DNA of 64,000 nucleotides from an uncultured Bacteroides sp. (GCF_963678845.1 NZ_OY787464.1:868001-932000); one strand, 5' to 3'; shown: positions 44,650 to 53,400, counted from the stretch's first letter. The notes: generated by a model from the sequence alone, not told the origin. Translations and numbers: made by a program.

Positions 44650-46665
44650 ATGAACGATAGTAAACTAATGAATCGCGCAGCCGATAATGTGCGTATTTTA
44701 GCAGCTTCAATGGTAGAAAAAGCAAACTCGGGTCATCCGGGTGGTGCCATGGGAGGTGCAGACTTCGTGAACGTCCTTTTCTCCGAATTTCTTGAATACG
44801 ATCCCGAAAATCCACGTTGGGAAGGTCGTGATCGCTTTTTTCTTGACCCAGGACACATGTCTCCCATGTTGTATTCTATTTTAGCTCTTACGGGCAAATA
44901 TACACTGGATGAACTGTCACAGTTCCGTCAATGGGGAAGCCCCACTCCAGGCCATCCTGAAGTAGACGTAATGCGTGGTGTTGAGAATACATCAGGTCCA
45001 CTCGGACAAGGTCATACTTACGCAGTAGGTGCTGCTATCGCTGCAAAATTCCTCAAAGCCCGTTTCAACGAGGTAATGGGACAAACTATCTATACTTTCA
45101 TTTCCGACGGAGGTGTTCAGGAAGAAATTTCTCAGGGAGCAGGTCGTTTGGCCGGACACCTTGGACTTGACAACCTGATTATGTTCTATGACTCAAATGA
45201 CATTCAGCTTTCTACAGGAACCAATGCCGTAACCAGCGAAGACGCTGCTAAGAAATACGAAGCATGGAACTGGAATGTTATTAAAATCAATGGTAATGAT
45301 CCTGATGAAATTCGTAAGGCTCTTACTGCTGCTAAAGCAGAAAAAGAACGTCCTACAATCATCATTGGTAAAACCATTATGGGTAAAGGCGCCGTTACAG
45401 CCGAACACGATAGTTTTGAACGCAAATGCTCTACTCATGGTCAGCCATTGAGTGCCAGCGGTGCTTCTTACGACGAAACAATCAAAAACTTAGGAGGTGA
45501 TCCTAAAGATGCTTTCAAAATATTCCCTGAAGTTGCAGAGCTTTATGCAAAACGCGCTGCCGAACTGAAAAAGATCGTAGCTGCCAAATATGCTGCTAAA
45601 GCAGAATGGGCGAAAGCAAACCCTGAACTAGCTACCAAACTGGAACTATTCTTCTCTGGCAAAGCTCCTAAAGTAGACTGGGCTGGTATCAAGCAAAAAG
45701 CAAATGACGCTACACGTGGTGCTTCTGCTACTGTTCTTGGTGCATTGGCTACTCAGGTAGAAAACATGATCTGTGCATCTGCCGACTTATCCAACTCTGA
45801 TAAGACTGACGGATTCTTAAAGAAAACTCACGCTTTTACCAAAGATGATTTCAGCGGTTCCTTCTTACAAGCAGGTGTAGCTGAATTAACTATGGCATGC
45901 GTTTGTATCGGTATGTCACTTCATGGTGGTGTTATCCCGGCATGTGGAACATTCTTTGTATTCTCTGACTACATGAAACCAGCTGTACGTATGGCAGCCT
46001 TGATGGAAGTTCCAGTGAAGTTTATCTGGACACATGATGCTTTCCGTGTTGGTGAAGACGGACCTACTCACGAACCAGTAGAACAAGAAGCTCAGATTCG
46101 TTTGATGGAGAAACTTAAAAACCACAGCGGACACAATTCAATGTTGGTACTTCGTCCGGCTGATGCTGAAGAAACTACAGAAGCATGGAAACTTGCAATG
46201 GAAAATACTTCAACCCCAACAGGATTGATATTCTCTCGTCAGAACATCGTTAATCTTCCTGCAGGAACAAACTACACTGACGCAGCGAAAGGTGCATATA
46301 TTGTTGCCGGAGCCGATGAAAACCCAGATGTAGTTCTTATCGCTTCAGGATCTGAAGTTGCTACACTTGTTGCCGGAGCAGAATTGCTTCGCAAGGATGG
46401 TGTAAAACTTCGCATTGTATCTGTTCCATCTGAAGGACTGTTCCGCAGCCAGAGCAAGGAATATCAGGAATCAATCATCCCAACCGCAGCCAAAGTATTT
46501 GGTCTTACAGCAGGTCTTCCAGTAAACCTTGAAGGTTTGGCCGGAGCCAACGGTAAGGTATTTGGTCTGGAATCATTCGGATTCTCTGCTTCTTACAAAG
46601 TTCTTGACGAAAAACTTGGTTTCACTGCACAGAACGTGTACAACCAGGTAAAGGCAATGTTATAA
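44650..46665 (+). CDS. tkt: Transketolase
   Basis: A thiamine-diphosphate enzyme that moves two-carbon units between xylulose-5-P, ribose-5-P and erythrose-4-P. At 671 residues it is a full-length single-chain transketolase. The N-terminal domain has ANSGHPGGAMGG and GPLGQGHTYAVGAA. The ThDP-binding motif is SDGGVQEEISQGA with the distal Asn in YDSNDIQLS. The middle domain carries the catalytic Glu in FLQAGVAELTMACVCIGMSLHGG and the substrate-binding THDAFRVGEDGPTHEPVEQ. It lies with rpiB just downstream of the ara operon and handles its xylulose-5-P product. Confidence 0.95.
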   Translation: MNDSKLMNRAADNVRILAASMVEKANSGHPGGAMGGADFVNVLFSEFLEYDPENPRWEGRDRFFLDPGHMSPMLYSILALTGKYTLDELSQFRQWGSPTPGHPEVDVMRGVENTSGPLGQGHTYAVGAAIAAKFLKARFNEVMGQTIYTFISDGGVQEEISQGAGRLAGHLGLDNLIMFYDSNDIQLSTGTNAVTSEDAAKKYEAWNWNVIKINGNDPDEIRKALTAAKAEKERPTIIIGKTIMGKGAVTAEHDSFERKCSTHGQPLSASGASYDETIKNLGGDPKDAFKIFPEVAELYAKRAAELKKIVAAKYAAKAEWAKANPELATKLELFFSGKAPKVDWAGIKQKANDATRGASATVLGALATQVENMICASADLSNSDKTDGFLKKTHAFTKDDFSGSFLQAGVAELTMACVCIGMSLHGGVIPACGTFFVFSDYMKPAVRMAALMEVPVKFIWTHDAFRVGEDGPTHEPVEQEAQIRLMEKLKNHSGHNSMLVLRPADAEETTEAWKLAMENTSTPTGLIFSRQNIVNLPAGTNYTDAAKGAYIVAGADENPDVVLIASGSEVATLVAGAELLRKDGVKLRIVSVPSEGLFRSQSKEYQESIIPTAAKVFGLTAGLPVNLEGLAGANGKVFGLESFGFSASYKVLDEKLGFTAQNVYNQVKAML

Positions 46666-46693
46666 TCGTAACATAAACTGTAAACAGATAAAA

Positions 46694-47128
46694 ATGAAAA
46701 CTATTGGTATTTGCTCTGATCACGCAGGTTTTGAATTGAAACAGTTCGTTAAGAGCTGGCTTGAAGCCAAAGGTTGGGCATACAAAGACTTTGGAACGTA
46801 CACAACAGACAGTTGCGACTATGCAGATTTTGCTCATCCGCTGGCATCAGCCGTTGAAGACGGTGAATGTTATCCGGGTATTGCTATCTGCGGTAGCGGA
46901 AATGGCATTAACATGACGCTCAACAAGCATCAGGGAATTCGTGCAGCTCTTTGCTGGACTCCAGAGATTTCGCATCTTGCCCGCCAGCACAACAACGCCA
47001 ATATTCTGGTTATGCCGGGGCGCTTTATCGACACTGCAACTGCCGACCAGATCATGACAGAATTCTTTTCAACTAATTTTGAAGGCGGTCGCCATCAAAA
47101 TAGAATAGAGAAGATTCCGGTTAAGTAA
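46694..47128 (+). CDS. rpiB: Ribose-5-phosphate isomerase B
   Basis: RpiB interconverts ribose-5-P and ribulose-5-P. The 144-residue protein has the family N-terminus (IGICSDHAGFELK), the active-site Cys in GIAICGSGNGINM, and the phosphate-binding HLARQHNNANILVMPGRFI. The start lies 28 nt after tkt, and a strong terminator follows the stop, so tkt-rpiB is a two-gene operon. Confidence 0.94.
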   Translation: MKTIGICSDHAGFELKQFVKSWLEAKGWAYKDFGTYTTDSCDYADFAHPLASAVEDGECYPGIAICGSGNGINMTLNKHQGIRAALCWTPEISHLARQHNNANILVMPGRFIDTATADQIMTEFFSTNFEGGRHQNRIEKIPVK

Positions 47129-47147
47129 GAACGTTCTTATCAAAATA

Positions 47148-47186
47148 AAAACTCCCGCCTATGAAAACAAGCGGGAGTTTTTTATT
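47148..47186 (+). terminator. Rho-independent terminator after rpiB
   Basis: AAACTCCCGC (47149-47158) pairs with GCGGGAGTTT (47171-47180) across a 12-nt loop, followed by a T-rich run. Confidence 0.92.
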
Positions 47187-47296
47187 TTAAGCATAAAGTA
47201 TTATAGATCAAAGCCATAGACAACAAATAGAAATCGCACCCCGAAAAAGATCTAAATAATTTACAAATAATTAATAGTGGAAATAAAAAACATACT

Positions 47297-47304
47297 TATA
47301 TTTG
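47297..47304 (+). promoter_or_regulatory. Promoter -7 element of the small lipoprotein gene
   Basis: TATATTTG is a perfect TAnnTTTG match, 27 nt before the start codon at 47332. Confidence 0.55.
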
Positions 47305-47331
47305 TAATTATTTTAATCAAAAAAAATCACA

Positions 47332-47709
47332 ATGAAACTTATAAAGTTAAACACTAAACTGTGTATTCTACTTATTTTAGCAACAATATTTCTGTTATCT
47401 TCCTGCCAAAAAGATGAAGAAGACAATTCGTTAACAGGTACAGTATGGGTCTCTCAATATAAAGCAGAAGAACATATGACAAATGGAATTTCCGCAAAGG
47501 CTCTTGTTTTTGGAAAAGACAATGTTGAGGTTTACTATCTTGATGCAAATAATAAAATTATAAATCTAATAACGACTTATAATTATAAAAAAGAAGACCA
47601 AGCTCTTGTTATTGGTAATTCAAGAGAACAGATCGGCGACAATTATCTTTATCTAAATTACAGAATGTTCTACTATACTGATAAGAAGTTCAGTGATCTT
47701 CTGAACTAA
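47332..47709 (+). CDS. Small lipoprotein, probably surface-exposed, unknown function
   Basis: A 125-residue protein with a lipoprotein signal (IFLLSSC, Cys 25). The mature start CQKDEED fits the acidic export signal reported for surface lipoproteins of Bacteroidetes. The rest (LTGTVWVSQYKAEE...NVEVYYLDANNKI) resembles the short beta-barrel lipocalin-like proteins common in Bacteroides, but no family is certain. It has its own promoter and is convergent with the next gene, 5 nt apart. Confidence 0.7.
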   Translation: MKLIKLNTKLCILLILATIFLLSSCQKDEEDNSLTGTVWVSQYKAEEHMTNGISAKALVFGKDNVEVYYLDANNKIINLITTYNYKKEDQALVIGNSREQIGDNYLYLNYRMFYYTDKKFSDLLN

Positions 47710-47714
47710 ATCCA

Positions 47715-48698
47715 TCAGAAATAATATCTGAAACCGGTAAGCAAAGTATATCGTACTACTCCGTTTGTATCACAGCTATACGAAGAATAAGCATGTCCTC
47801 TGTTATCTTTCATATTCCCAACAGAACCCGACAAAAGCCCAGCACTCATCCCCAATCCAAAATGAGGAGTCACCATATATTCCAATCCCAAATCCAGATT
47901 GAGTCCTGTCCCATCGGCCCATAAATGATATCCGTTACCGGCATTCTCGTCATGTCTGTAATAACCAATTCCGAATTCTCCCTTCATAATCAATTTATCA
48001 GCAACCTTCCATCGTCCACTCAACACAGGTGCAATGTAATTTTCAAGAAAAGTATCTTCTGTACCAAACACCCATCCCGAAGAACGAAATCCGGAATAAA
48101 GAATGCCTATTCCCAGCCCACTTGAAAAAGTATGATCATACTGCAAACGCCAATCCACTCCATTGCGCTGAGGTATTCCATTCAGGGAATTACCGTCTGC
48201 AACATATATATCGCTAAAGATATGACCATAACCAATATTAGCAGAGAAAGTGTTTCCGGCAACTGAATGCCTTCGTATAACCTCATCTTGTTCTGCAGCC
48301 TGATTTTTAAACACAGCGTCAGCCAAAGAGTCATGCTTCACCGCACCTTGATTAAGAAGCAATATGCTCCCTGCAATCTGATGGCAATTACTTCCACCAG
48401 AGGAAGGCAAGGAATGACTAGTAATCATCAACCCATTTCCACCCGCTTTGGCTGCTTCTGCTTTCGCCAGACGAAGAACATCGGAATAAGTGCATCTAGC
48501 AGCAATACTTCCTTTTCCCACACTCACCCGTCCAATAGTTCTGGCAGAGGCCGGAACATGCTGACCTACCCCAAAAACAATAACAGAATCGGGTACAACA
48601 ATAGGTGGATATGTTTTTACTATGTCAGTAACCACCCTTGGGTTACAAGACGCCAAAACAACCATTAATAACAGAGATAAAAAAAGATTTCGTTTCAT
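47715..48698 (-). CDS. Lipoprotein with YbjQ/RcsF-like N-domain and beta-barrel C-domain
   Basis: A 327-residue protein with a lipobox (VLASC, Cys 18). Residues ~35-110 (VIVFGVGQHVPASARTIGRVSVG...RLAKAEAAKAGGNGLMITSH) resemble the small alpha/beta domain of YbjQ/RcsF-type envelope proteins. Residues ~150-327 show repeated amphipathic strands ending in an aromatic (LLTGFRYYF), as in an outer-membrane barrel of about eight strands. The combination is unusual. The function is unknown. It appears monocistronic. Confidence 0.6.
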   Translation of the reverse strand: MKRNLFLSLLLMVVLASCNPRVVTDIVKTYPPIVVPDSVIVFGVGQHVPASARTIGRVSVGKGSIAARCTYSDVLRLAKAEAAKAGGNGLMITSHSLPSSGGSNCHQIAGSILLLNQGAVKHDSLADAVFKNQAAEQDEVIRRHSVAGNTFSANIGYGHIFSDIYVADGNSLNGIPQRNGVDWRLQYDHTFSSGLGIGILYSGFRSSGWVFGTEDTFLENYIAPVLSGRWKVADKLIMKGEFGIGYYRHDENAGNGYHLWADGTGLNLDLGLEYMVTPHFGLGMSAGLLSGSVGNMKDNRGHAYSSYSCDTNGVVRYTLLTGFRYYF

Positions 48699-48923
48699 CG
48701 GGTCTTATATAATCATGAATTACTATTTATAATCAATTTTCAGGCTCAAAGGTAATACATTTTTAAAAATACAATTTTAATCTAATCATTAATTCTATTT
48801 AAATTAGTGTTATTCAATTGCAAATAATCACTTCTACCCATTGTTAAGAATTTAATAATATATGGCACGATTATTGTTAGTATATAATCTTTGCGCTTAC
48901 AAAAATATTAAAATCACAATACT

Positions 48924-50999
48924 ATGAATGTATCCTTATACAACGGTGGGAACAAAGGGCGTCCCACGTTTGTAGAAAACCTCTCTGTAGAAACAGTTCT
49001 CAACTCGTTCAAAACACTGAAGTACGCAACGCTTGTTGATAGTATCCGCAATGAAAGCAGCGATTCTGCCAAAGCTTGGGAACAACTCCCCTCCTTTACC
49101 TTCGCCGCATCCTTCAAGGGCGGACGAACAAAAACAAATATGGAACAGTACAACGGAGTGATTCAGTTAAACAGCGGAAAACTGGAACCCGAACAAGCCA
49201 TTCGCCTACGGGATAAGGCAGCACAAGAGCCCAATACGTTGGCAGCATTTGTTACCACAGAAGGAACTGGAGTTGTAATCTTATCCGTCATTTCCAGTCC
49301 GGACGGCTCTATACCCGATAGTAATGAGGAGATTAGCAAATTTCACGCTCATGCCTTTTCCGTTGTCAGCTTATATTATGAATCGTGTCTATATATTGAC
49401 TTCAAGAAAAACGAACATTCCTTATTGCAGTTAACCTCAGCCACTTACGACCCTGAACTATTTTTTAATCCCGAAGCAGAAGTATTCCTGATAGCCACCA
49501 AGAAGGATTTCGAGAAGAAAACAACGAAGCTACTCCGAAACATGGAGGGAGAGCCTGTCTCCTTTTCACATCTGCCGGTAGGCGAACAGCGGGATCTCGA
49601 AATAAAAAGGGCTTTCGACCGCGCTTACTCAAACGCACTCAATGTGGAGTCATTCAAGGAAGATAACCGGTCACAGTTTGTGTACGGTTTGGCATACTTT
49701 TGCTGCGTGGCAGGTATTCCGGAAGGTGAAACCGCCAAACTGGCACTCCAACGCTGCACCACCGAACATTTTACCGCCGATGATCTTCGTCTCACCATCC
49801 GCATTAAGTACAAGGAGTACGAAGATGCCGCCGGAGCTGACAGCGGACTGACAAAAGTGGAGAAAGAGACACGCATGCTCGAACGATTTATCAAGCGCAA
49901 CTTTATGCTTCGCCGTAATGTGATTCTGGAAGGTATTGAATTCCGTTATGCCGATCAGTCGAGCCATGAATGGACAGAACTTCGTGATCATCACCTCAAC
50001 ACCATTTATATCCGAGCACATAAAGAAGGAATAAACTGTACCCTGAATGATGTCAAAGCAATGGTCGATTCCGAGATCACTCCCTCCCATCACCCTTTCA
50101 AGGATTATATCTTTGTTCCTTTCACCGAATGGGACGGGCACGACTATATTGCCGATGTGGCAGCCACCGTGCCCACCAAAGATCCCGAGTATTTTGAATG
50201 GTGTTTCCGCAAATGGTTTGTGGCTTTAGTGGCAACTTTAATAAACGACCGTGTGATCAATCACCAGATTCTGGTATTGATAGGTGGCAAACACGGTATG
50301 GGAAAATCCACCTGGCCGGAGCGGTTATTGCCTCCCGAATGGCGAAAAAGTCATTTCGATGCCAACGTATTTTCCAATAATCCCAATGCCACCCGCATGA
50401 AGCTGAGCACGGGCGCCATTCTGAATATTGATGAGTTGGACACCGTTCAGCGGTACGATCAGGAGACAGTGAAAGAGCTATTCACCACGTTCAACATCAA
50501 TATCCGCACTTCGCCCGACCGTCCTCCACGGAATTTCGTGCGTCATGCGTCATTCTTCGGCACAACCAATCATTTGGACATTCTGAGAGATTACACCGGT
50601 AGCCGTCGATATTTGTGCCACGAAGTAACCGGCCCCATTAATTTTGATTTCAGCATAGATTACAAACAACTCTACGCCCAGGCATGGAACCTGATTCTGA
50701 AAGGGTTCCGTTATTATTTCAACACGGAGGAGAACGACATTGTAGAAAAACACAATCAGCACTACATGGAAACGGATGCAGATATGGAATTGTTCTATGA
50801 ATACTATCGTAAACCGGAAGGTGAAGAGGAAGGGATCTACCTTTCTGCTGCGAAATTGGCGGATTATATTAAGAAAAAGACGGGGATTGCTACTAGTAAG
50901 AAGATGATAAACAAACTAGGTAAAAACCTGAAATCACTTGATTTTCAATGGAAAAGGATAAACGGATACACAGTTTATCATATCTGTTTAAAAGAGTAA
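48924..50999 (+). CDS. VirE-type ATPase with BT4734-like N-terminal domain
   Basis: A 691-residue protein found widely on Bacteroidales accessory islands. The N-terminal part (to about 200) matches the BT4734-like/VirE-N domain (FVENLSVETVLNSFKTLKYATLVDSIR). A central region follows (about 210-330). The C-terminal VirE domain is a P-loop ATPase: Walker A GGKHGMGKSTW (about 453-463), Walker B ILNIDELD, and a sensor-like FFGTTNHLDILRDYTGSRRY. The fold is close to SF3/D5-type replication helicases, so a replication role for a mobile element is plausible but unproven. HU-like and KilA-N genes lie downstream beyond an IS110 insertion. Confidence 0.85.
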   Translation: MNVSLYNGGNKGRPTFVENLSVETVLNSFKTLKYATLVDSIRNESSDSAKAWEQLPSFTFAASFKGGRTKTNMEQYNGVIQLNSGKLEPEQAIRLRDKAAQEPNTLAAFVTTEGTGVVILSVISSPDGSIPDSNEEISKFHAHAFSVVSLYYESCLYIDFKKNEHSLLQLTSATYDPELFFNPEAEVFLIATKKDFEKKTTKLLRNMEGEPVSFSHLPVGEQRDLEIKRAFDRAYSNALNVESFKEDNRSQFVYGLAYFCCVAGIPEGETAKLALQRCTTEHFTADDLRLTIRIKYKEYEDAAGADSGLTKVEKETRMLERFIKRNFMLRRNVILEGIEFRYADQSSHEWTELRDHHLNTIYIRAHKEGINCTLNDVKAMVDSEITPSHHPFKDYIFVPFTEWDGHDYIADVAATVPTKDPEYFEWCFRKWFVALVATLINDRVINHQILVLIGGKHGMGKSTWPERLLPPEWRKSHFDANVFSNNPNATRMKLSTGAILNIDELDTVQRYDQETVKELFTTFNINIRTSPDRPPRNFVRHASFFGTTNHLDILRDYTGSRRYLCHEVTGPINFDFSIDYKQLYAQAWNLILKGFRYYFNTEENDIVEKHNQHYMETDADMELFYEYYRKPEGEEEGIYLSAAKLADYIKKKTGIATSKKMINKLGKNLKSLDFQWKRINGYTVYHICLKE

Positions 51000-51082
51000 A
51001 CTGATTATTTGGTGGCAGATCCTATGTTTGCAATAAATATGCTGAAGTGAAAAAATAAGAAGCATAAGCTAAGAGTATTTTT

Positions 51083-51090
51083 TATATTTG
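51083..51090 (+). promoter_or_regulatory. Promoter -7 element of the IS110 transposase
   Basis: TATATTTG is a perfect match to TAnnTTTG, 36 nt before the transposase start codon. Confidence 0.5.
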
Positions 51091-51126
51091 AGGTACCAAA
51101 CTTAAACATTCAAATATTCAAAGCTT

Positions 51127-52206
51127 ATGCGTACACAAAGTAACAAAGTAAATTTCAATGGAGAAAATATTTATGTTGGAATTGATGTTCATCTAAAGAG
51201 TTGGGCAGTGACAATCTACACAGAACATTTGCATCATAAGACTTTTAGTCAGCCACCGGTTCCCATATTATTATGGAAATATCTGGATGAAAATTTTCCT
51301 GGTGGTAATTACTATTCTGCTTATGAAGCCGGATTCTGTGGATTTCATATTCACTTTGAACTGGAAAAGTTGAATATAAAAAATATAGTAGTCAATCCCG
51401 CTGACATACCGACCAGTCAAAAGGAACATGTGCATAAGAATGATTCTTGCGATAGCAAGAAAATAGCCCGTTCTCTGAGAGCTAAAGAACTCACCGGAAT
51501 ACATATTCCATTGATTGAGACCTTAGAAAATCGTTCTTTAGTTCGTTCTCGAGAAATCTTGGTCAAGGATCTGGTTCGTTTCAAACAGCGAATAAAGTCT
51601 TTTCTTTATTTTTATGGGATAGCCTATCCTCCTGAATTTGAAAAGTCATCTTGTCATTGGTCAAAACGCTTTCTTAAATGGTTAAAAGAAATATCCCTAA
51701 ATACGCAAAATGGAAATGAAGCATTATCCCTATTAATAAGAGAAGTAGAACAACAGCGCCTTCTTTTATTAGAAGTGAATAAGAAAATTCATAGCTTGGC
51801 TATTTCTGATAAATATATTAAAGAGATGGAATTAATAAGAAGTGTCCCCGGAATAGGCTTGATTACAGGACTTACTTTTCTATTGGAAATAGAAAATATA
51901 GAGCGTTTTTCTAACACGGACAAGCTAGCCTGTTTTGTAGGAATAATACCGACTTGTCATTCGAGTGGAGAAACTAGTAACAATGGAGAAATGACCTTTA
52001 GAGGGCAAATCCATTTAAAGAAAGGTCTGATTGAAAGTGCTTGGGTTGCTTCAAGAATAGATCCAGCTCTAACACATAGCTTTATTAAGCTTTGCAAAAG
52101 AATGGAACCCAATAAGGCAATCATACGAATTGCGAGAAAGTTGTTAAACAGAATATATTATACTCTAAAAAAGGAACATAAATACGAATATGGAATGGTT
52201 AAATAA
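51127..52206 (+). CDS. IS110-family transposase (DEDD recombinase)
   Basis: A 359-residue transposase. The N-terminal RuvC-like DEDD domain shows Asp 20 (YVGIDVH), Glu 67 (YEAGFCGF), and Asp 106 and Asp 109 (NDSCDSKKIA). A coiled-coil linker (about 140-225) leads to the Transposase_20 domain, starting at SVPGIGLITG with the catalytic Ser in PTCHSSGE (279-280). IS110 enzymes cut and rejoin DNA using a structured non-coding RNA from the element. The frame is intact, so the enzyme could be active. It sits just after the VirE-type gene without disrupting it. The element ends could not be fixed. Confidence 0.9.
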   Translation: MRTQSNKVNFNGENIYVGIDVHLKSWAVTIYTEHLHHKTFSQPPVPILLWKYLDENFPGGNYYSAYEAGFCGFHIHFELEKLNIKNIVVNPADIPTSQKEHVHKNDSCDSKKIARSLRAKELTGIHIPLIETLENRSLVRSREILVKDLVRFKQRIKSFLYFYGIAYPPEFEKSSCHWSKRFLKWLKEISLNTQNGNEALSLLIREVEQQRLLLLEVNKKIHSLAISDKYIKEMELIRSVPGIGLITGLTFLLEIENIERFSNTDKLACFVGIIPTCHSSGETSNNGEMTFRGQIHLKKGLIESAWVASRIDPALTHSFIKLCKRMEPNKAIIRIARKLLNRIYYTLKKEHKYEYGMVK

Positions 52207-52450
52207 TAATACCCATATAAAATCTGTATAAAGAGTGACCGCTAGCCACTTCTTGCAGCTTTGCCTGCTTTGGCAGATTGCGGCCTCTTTCCTATTGAAC
52301 TGAAAAGGATTATGTAGAAACTGAAAGAATCAGTTAGAACTACTTATAGAAGGTTGTTTTATATAGGAATTTACTAATTATTATTGAGACTAGAGAAACA
52401 TGTATAATAGGTTTTTCTAGCCATATAGCGATATCTGTAACATAAAAAGA

Positions 52451-52560
52451 GGGGAAAATCATACAGACTGTCCCCTTAAAATGATGTTACAGCGTAACGC
52501 AGGAAGTTTATTGCTGGCAAGTTGCTCCTCAGCAGAGCTTGTTTCCTTTTCAACTTCCTG
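52451..52560. ncRNA. Candidate structured RNA downstream of the IS110 transposase
   Basis: Three hairpins lie in tandem. The first pairs AGGGGA (about 52450) with TCCCCT (about 52471). The second is GTTAC-AGC-GTAAC (52486-52498). The third is a long stem with CAGGAAGTT (52500-52508) pairing with AACTTCCTG (52552-52560), holding inner CAAG/CTTG and GCT/AGC pairs. It could be the guide RNA of the IS110-type element or an unrelated RNA. Strand and boundaries are not known; no folding program was used. Confidence 0.35.
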
Positions 52561-52631
52561 ATTACAAAGCTAATAAAAAGTATAATAAATATTAATAATA
52601 CTCTTATAATTTGGATTACAACATAGAAGCA

Positions 52632-52766
52632 GTGGTAGGAGTGGCAGGAAAAATAACCTTTTTACCGTTCTGAAAATTAAATTTTTAAAATTCTGCAAAT
52701 TGCGGAATTCTCAAAAAAATATTTTTGAAACAGGAAAATACTCTTTTTTCCTGCCACTCCTGCCAT
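52632..52766. repeat. Inverted tandem repeat (locus 2)
   Basis: The left arm is GTGGTAGGA-GTGGCAGGA (52632-52649). The right arm is its complement, TCCTGCCAC-TCCTGCCAT (52749-52766). The arms match over 19 of 20 bases including flanking AAAA/TTTT and enclose a 93-bp AT-rich spacer with smaller hairpins. The layout resembles locus 1 at 16911-17259 and could be an iteron-like origin or a protein-binding site for the VirE/HU module. Confidence 0.7.
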
Positions 52767-52870
52767 CAATAGACACACCATCATTATCTAACAAACTATA
52801 GTTCAAATATATAGAGATATTAGAGAAGACAACTAAACGAATTAGTAAAAACAAAACGAGACATCAACCC

Positions 52871-52931
52871 AATCATGTACATGATTACTTTTAAACATGT
52901 ACATGATTGAATCCAAACATCTAGATGTTTG
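52871..52931 (+). promoter_or_regulatory. Three helically phased palindromes before the HU-like gene
   Basis: CATGTACATG occurs at 52874-52883 and 52896-52905, and CATCTAGATG at 52918-52927. Each start is exactly 22 bp from the next, two helical turns. The first extends to AATCATGTACATGATT and the third to an 18-bp perfect palindrome (52914-52931). The third overlaps GATGTTTG, a likely -7 element. This is the arrangement of a cooperative operator that would repress the HU-like gene. Confidence 0.7.
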
Positions 52932-52964
52932 CAGAAACCATAAACCAATAAAACATTAATTACC

Positions 52965-53360
52965 ATGGGCATTCCATATAAATTCAAGGAGATAAACGAT
53001 AATTTAAGTAAAGGCGTAAAGAAAAAAGGCGGCGTTCACCCCATAGTGAAAAGTCGGGAACAACTAGACACCAAGGCACTTGCCGAATACATCGCCGGAA
53101 GCAATATGCCGCAAAGGTCTGAAATAGAACAGGCTATTGTCCAAACATTCAATGCTATTGAAAAAGCTTTAAGTAATGGTTACACTGTTTCTATTTCTGA
53201 TTATGGTTCTTTTCAGCTTTCTGCACAGTTTCGGGAGGATTTTAATCCTGAAGAGCCTCATCGTGCAGAGAGTATTGAGGTAAAGAGTGTTAATTTCCGG
53301 GCTTCTACAAAGATGAAGAAGAGGATTGGGGTTAGTGGGTTTGAGAAGAGTGAGAGGTAA
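52965..53360 (+). CDS. HU-family DNA-binding protein
   Basis: A 131-residue HU-like protein with an N-terminal extension (MGIPYKFKEINDNLSKG). The HU core follows: helices with LAEYIAGSNMPQRSEIEQAIVQTFNAIEKALSNG, then strands VSISDYGSFQLSAQ and a short arm, ending in FRASTKMKKRI. This divergent HU type accompanies VirE/BT4734 proteins on Bacteroidales islands. It should bind and bend DNA, possibly at the repeats upstream. A phased palindrome array lies before its promoter. Confidence 0.85.
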   Translation: MGIPYKFKEINDNLSKGVKKKGGVHPIVKSREQLDTKALAEYIAGSNMPQRSEIEQAIVQTFNAIEKALSNGYTVSISDYGSFQLSAQFREDFNPEEPHRAESIEVKSVNFRASTKMKKRIGVSGFEKSER

Positions 53361-53400
53361 AAGAATCAATAAATAATTAATCTAAACAGTTTAAAAGTCT

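Larger units (their letters stand above)
52207..52964. other. Long non-coding region with structured elements
   Basis: This 758-bp stretch holds, in order: a possible IS110 right-end non-coding segment with a nested hairpin (about 52240-52290), a cluster of hairpins at 52451-52560, an inverted tandem repeat at 52632-52766, and three phased palindromes at 52871-52931. Only very short open frames exist and none is convincing. Confidence 0.6.

Noticed and set aside
44650..46665. SDGGVQEE in place of the usual GDGxxxEG ThDP motif as a sign of inactivity
   Set aside because: The other transketolase motifs are intact, and the metal-binding Asp and distal Asn are retained, so normal activity is expected.
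51030..52514. 8-bp inverted match GCAATAAA/TTTATTGC as possible IS110 sub-terminal repeats
   Set aside because: About one such match is expected by chance between windows of this size, so it cannot define the ends.
52481..52560. Short open frames on both strands (24 and 36 codons) within the hairpin cluster
   Set aside because: The plus frame looks like a lipobox by chance and the minus frame lacks a start codon; the symmetry of the hairpins explains both.
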